Source: JBLWXV01 sp048267245 (GTDB lineage Bacteria; Bdellovibrionota; Bacteriovoracia; Bacteriovoracales; Bacteriovoracaceae). Taken from it: 64,000 nucleotides of DNA. The stretch covers positions 2,046,001 through 2,110,000 of the forward strand of contig JBLWXV010000001.1 of the NCBI GenBank assembly GCA_048267245.1, in the 5' to 3' direction. The position numbers and the translations under genes were made by a program. The notes below the pieces were generated by a model, which saw nothing but the letters and a program-made list of their open reading frames with translations, was not told the DNA's origin and did not search any database. Below, piece by piece: positions 61,215-64,000 of the stretch. Within the stretch, counting starts at the first letter, position 1. Every line of letters starts with the position of its first letter.

Positions 61215-61248
61215 CTATTTGAAGATTTTTCTTCTTTTTTTCAAATAG
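61215..61248 (+). repeat. Inverted repeat overlapping the fadI ribosome-binding site
   Basis: CTATTTGAA (61215-61223) and TTCAAATAG (61240-61248) form a perfect 9-base inverted repeat with a pyrimidine-rich loop. The right arm overlaps the AGGAG (61247-61251) that serves the ATG at 61258. It may be a fatty-acid-responsive operator or an mRNA hairpin that limits translation. Confidence 0.55.
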
Positions 61249-61257
61249 GAGTCATTA

Positions 61258-62556
61258 ATGGCCATGCGCGAAGTCTATCTCGCCTCGGGAGTTCGCTCTC
61301 CACACGCTAAAGCTGGCAGTGTCTTAAAAGATGTTGCCGCCCCTTATCTTGGTGCTTATCTGTTGCGCCACTTGATGGATGAGAATCAAATCCCTCTAGA
61401 CGCCGTTGATGAAGTCATCATGGGCAACGTGGGAAATCCTCCGCGCTACCCAAATATCGGCCGCGTAATGGCGCTTGAAGCTGGACTTCATAAGAAGACC
61501 AGTGGTTACTCTGTTCACCGCAACTGTGCCTCAGGCATGGAAGCTCTCTCACAAGCTTACTTAAAAGTCGCCAGTGGTCGCAGTGATGTGATTTTAGCTG
61601 GTGGTGTGGAGAGTATGAGCCAGATGCCGCTAATCTACGGCAAGGAGATGACTGATCTCTTCGCTGCAATAATGAAGGCCAAAACACTGCAAGATAAGCT
61701 CAAGGCCATGAGTAGTTTTAGACCCCCTTATCTCACACCGATTATCGCCATTGAACAGGGACTCACTGATCCTTTCTGTGGACTTAATATGGGGCAAACG
61801 GCGGAACTTCTCGCACGCGAATTTGGAATTACTCGCGAAATGCAAGATACATTTGCCAATCTCTCCCACCACCGCGCAGCTGCTGCTGCCAAAGAAGGTC
61901 GCTTTGCCGATGAGATTGTCCCCATGGCCATTGGTGACAAACTCGATAAGCTACTCTTTGACGACGTTGGGCCGCGCGCTGATTCCTCAGTAGAAGGGCT
62001 TGGTAAAATGAAGCCGTACTTTGAGAGAAAATCTGGCAGTGTCACTGTCGGAAATGCCTGTCCGATCACAGATGGTGGCTCAGCACTTCTAGTTGTAAGT
62101 GAAGAGGCGCTTAAAAAATACAATCTCACTCCTGTAGCTCGCATGGTTGATTATCACTTTCATGGACTAGAGCCAGAGCGCATGGGCATGGGTCCATTGA
62201 TGGCAATGGACGGTGTCTTTAAGCGCACTGGGCTCAGTCTTTCTGACATGGATCTGGTTGAAATCAACGAGGCCTTTGCGGCCCAGGTACTCGCCGTGAA
62301 GAAGGCAATGGTCGATAAAGAGATGTCCGCATTCTTTGGTCTAGATCACACGCTTGGAGAAATCCCAGAGGAGAAGCTCAACGTAAACGGTGGGGCAATC
62401 GCGCTTGGTCACCCAGTGGGTTCAACTGGCTCACGCCTAGTTGTCACTCTCATGCATGAACTTAAGCGCCGTGGCGCTAAGTACGGTGTGGCCAGTCTCT
62501 GTATTGGTGGCGGCCAGGGTGGCGCTGTGATTATTGAAAACCTAATGAATCGCTAA
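61258..62556 (+). CDS. fadI: Acetyl-CoA C-acyltransferase (thiolase) FadI
   Basis: This thiolase performs the last step of beta-oxidation. The nucleophile is Cys90 in HRNCASGMEAL. The catalytic His is in IALGHPVGSTGSR and the second Cys in SLCIGGGQGGA near the C-terminus. It shares the FadI-type middle segment TPIIAIEQGL and LNMGQTAELLAREFGITRE. Length 432 residues matches FadI, longer than FadA. The ATG follows AGGAG. It is 17 bases before the hydratase/dehydrogenase gene, the same order as fadI-fadJ in E. coli. Confidence 0.9.
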   Translation: MAMREVYLASGVRSPHAKAGSVLKDVAAPYLGAYLLRHLMDENQIPLDAVDEVIMGNVGNPPRYPNIGRVMALEAGLHKKTSGYSVHRNCASGMEALSQAYLKVASGRSDVILAGGVESMSQMPLIYGKEMTDLFAAIMKAKTLQDKLKAMSSFRPPYLTPIIAIEQGLTDPFCGLNMGQTAELLAREFGITREMQDTFANLSHHRAAAAAKEGRFADEIVPMAIGDKLDKLLFDDVGPRADSSVEGLGKMKPYFERKSGSVTVGNACPITDGGSALLVVSEEALKKYNLTPVARMVDYHFHGLEPERMGMGPLMAMDGVFKRTGLSLSDMDLVEINEAFAAQVLAVKKAMVDKEMSAFFGLDHTLGEIPEEKLNVNGGAIALGHPVGSTGSRLVVTLMHELKRRGAKYGVASLCIGGGQGGAVIIENLMNR

Positions 62557-62573
62557 TTAAAAGGAAAGAGAAT

Positions 62574-64000
62574 ATGCAAACAAAACGCATTAGTTTTGAA
62601 GTTAAAGACGACCACGCCTATGTGGGTTTTGGATATAACTGCGATAAGAAGATGACGGTTCTCGATGAGGAGACTCTGCTTGAACTTGATAAGATTGTCG
62701 ACCACTTAAAAGATCAAGGAAAGTCACTTAAAGGTGCGATCTTCTTTTCACACAAAGATGGCTGCTTTCTCGCTGGCGCCGATATTAACCTCATCAATTC
62801 TATGAAAACTGAGAGTGACGCCGCTGCTGGAGCAGAGAAGGGGCAAACGCTCTTTAATAAAATTGACGATCTCAAAATTCCTACGATCGCTTGTATCAAT
62901 GGCGTTTGCTTGGGCGGAGGGATGGAGCTCTCGCTTTCATGTGACTACATGATCGCAAGTGATTCTAAAGCTACACAAATGGGCCTTCCTGAAGTGAAGC
63001 TTGGACTTATTCCAGGCTTTGGTGGAACTTATCGCATGCCAAAGAAGATTGGACTTGTGGCCTCACTTGATTTGATTCTGACTGGAAAAACTGTAGATGC
63101 CAGAAAGGCCAAGAAGATTGGTCTCATTGCCGAGAGCTATCCCAAAGAAAATCTTGTCAAGATGGCCCCGAGTCACTTGAATGGTAGACAAAAGAAAACA
63201 TCATTTAAGGAATCCCTTGAAGAATTCGCGCAGGAAAACTTTCTCACTAAGAAAATCATTTTCCAAAAGGCGCGTGAGAATGTTCTTAAAGAAACCAAGG
63301 GCTTTTATCAAGCTCCACTTAAAATCCTTGATGTGATGGAGGCGGGCATGATGAAGTCGCGCTCGGGCTACCTCTCAAGTGAAGCCGAGGCCTTTGGTGA
63401 ACTCTGTCTGGGCGAGCAATCGCAAAATCTGCAACACCTCTTCTTTATGATGGAAGGTGCTAAAAAGTATCCTCGCGAATCTAGTAATTCTAAACTTCCA
63501 AAACTAGAGCGCGGCGCCGTGCTTGGTGCGGGGACAATGGGCGGTGGTATTGCTTGGCTCATGGCCCAAAACGATATGGCCCCGATGATGAAAGACCTTG
63601 GTAAAGATGCCCTTGAACTAGGTCTCAAACAAGCCTCTAAGAATTTTAGTGGGGCGCTAAAACGCAAGAAAATGAGCCGAGAAGACTTCGAGCGCAAGAT
63701 GAGATCTATTCATCCCCTCACTGACTATCATGGTTTCATGCGCGCCGATCTTGTGATTGAGGCGATTGTTGAGAATATGGATATCAAAAAGAAAGTATTT
63801 TCTGAGATGGAAAAAGAAGTCCGACAAGATTGTATCGTGACTTCAAACACATCTTCACTCTCGGTTGAGCAGATGAGTGGCGCCTTTGAACATCCAGAGC
63901 GCTTTGCGGGTCTTCACTTTTTTAATCCCGTTCATCGCATGCCACTAGTTGAAATCATTACCCACTCTAAAGTTTCTAATGAAACTCTTGAGGCCCTCTA
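62574..64000 (+). CDS. fadJ: FadJ-like hydratase/3-hydroxyacyl-CoA dehydrogenase (3' end outside window)
   Basis: The ATG at 62574 follows AAGGAAAG and the frame stays open to the window edge (475 codons). Residues about 1-190 form an enoyl-CoA hydratase: AGADINLIN, GVCLGGGMELSLSCD, and GLPEVKLGLIPGFGGTYR with the catalytic Glu. From about residue 305 the NAD-binding 3-hydroxyacyl-CoA dehydrogenase domain starts with AVLGAGTMGGGIAWLMAQ, then DLVIEAIVEN, TSNTSSLS and GLHFFNPVHRMPLVEII. This is the FadB/FadJ alpha-subunit layout. The neighbour fadI supports FadJ. The C-terminal domains lie outside the window. Confidence 0.92.
   Translation, partial: MQTKRISFEVKDDHAYVGFGYNCDKKMTVLDEETLLELDKIVDHLKDQGKSLKGAIFFSHKDGCFLAGADINLINSMKTESDAAAGAEKGQTLFNKIDDLKIPTIACINGVCLGGGMELSLSCDYMIASDSKATQMGLPEVKLGLIPGFGGTYRMPKKIGLVASLDLILTGKTVDARKAKKIGLIAESYPKENLVKMAPSHLNGRQKKTSFKESLEEFAQENFLTKKIIFQKARENVLKETKGFYQAPLKILDVMEAGMMKSRSGYLSSEAEAFGELCLGEQSQNLQHLFFMMEGAKKYPRESSNSKLPKLERGAVLGAGTMGGGIAWLMAQNDMAPMMKDLGKDALELGLKQASKNFSGALKRKKMSREDFERKMRSIHPLTDYHGFMRADLVIEAIVENMDIKKKVFSEMEKEVRQDCIVTSNTSSLSVEQMSGAFEHPERFAGLHFFNPVHRMPLVEIITHSKVSNETLEAL

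Noticed and set aside
1..64000. tRNA, rRNA, CRISPR arrays, insertion sequences and attachment sites
   Set aside because: None was seen when reading the intergenic regions by eye; no tandem spacers or transposase motifs were found.

Overview
The window looks like a chromosomal segment of a Gram-negative bacterium, and I place it tentatively in the Bdellovibrionota (Bacteriovorax or Halobacteriovorax-like predators). The reasons are indirect. Many small transcription units encode exported proteins, lipoproteins and outer-membrane barrels. The tmk-holB-ricT order occurs together with a WaaA-like transferase, GYF_2 and PilZ proteins, a histone H1-like protein and secreted nucleases. I see no rRNA, tRNA, CRISPR array, insertion sequence or prophage. 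Coding density is high.

Layout. (1) 1-3.4 kb: three exported proteins of unknown function, one cut by the left edge. (2) 3.6-14.5 kb: a tight purine operon purF-purC-purD-purN-purL-purQ-purH-purM, with most junctions overlapping or a few bases apart. purE, purK and purB are absent, so the pathway must be completed elsewhere. (3) 14.5-22.6 kb: exported proteins, two of them papain-fold candidates, an RlmK-type rRNA methyltransferase, and a 1000-residue lipoprotein resembling two amidoligase (GCS-like) halves. (4) 22.6-28.4 kb: prfC, gcvP (both halves of glycine dehydrogenase in one chain) and rsmJ. A candidate structured RNA lies between prfC and gcvP, and a symmetric divergent promoter between gcvP and rsmJ. 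(5) 28.3-36.3 kb: PilZ membrane protein, small lipoprotein, serine hydrolase, alpha/beta hydrolase, a 42-residue ORF with a consensus ribosome-binding site paired divergently with an XRE-type regulator, small exported proteins and a histone H1-like protein. (6) 36.4-39.4 kb: PfkB/adenosine-kinase-like gene, asnS, lipoprotein. (7) 39.5-46.3 kb: a four-gene exported operon (barrel, adhesin-like lipoprotein, nuclease lipoprotein, secreted EEP enzyme) that I read as a surface nuclease system. (8) 46.3-55.4 kb, minus strand: GYF protein, tmk, holB, ricT, sbcD, sbcC. (9) 55.6-61.0 kb: porin-like barrel, WaaA-like transferase, FAD protein with a probable CTG start, prepilin-like peptide, outer-membrane barrel. 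(10) 61.2-64.0 kb: fadI and the 5' part of fadJ, which form a beta-oxidation operon.

The housekeeping genes are confident. The parts most worth a second look are the CTG-started FAD protein, the tandem amidoligase-like lipoprotein, the surface nuclease operon, the 42-residue ORF with its hairpin, the symmetric promoter between gcvP and rsmJ, and the orphan terminator plus structured RNA downstream of gcvP. All functional calls come from reading motifs by eye; no database search was run.
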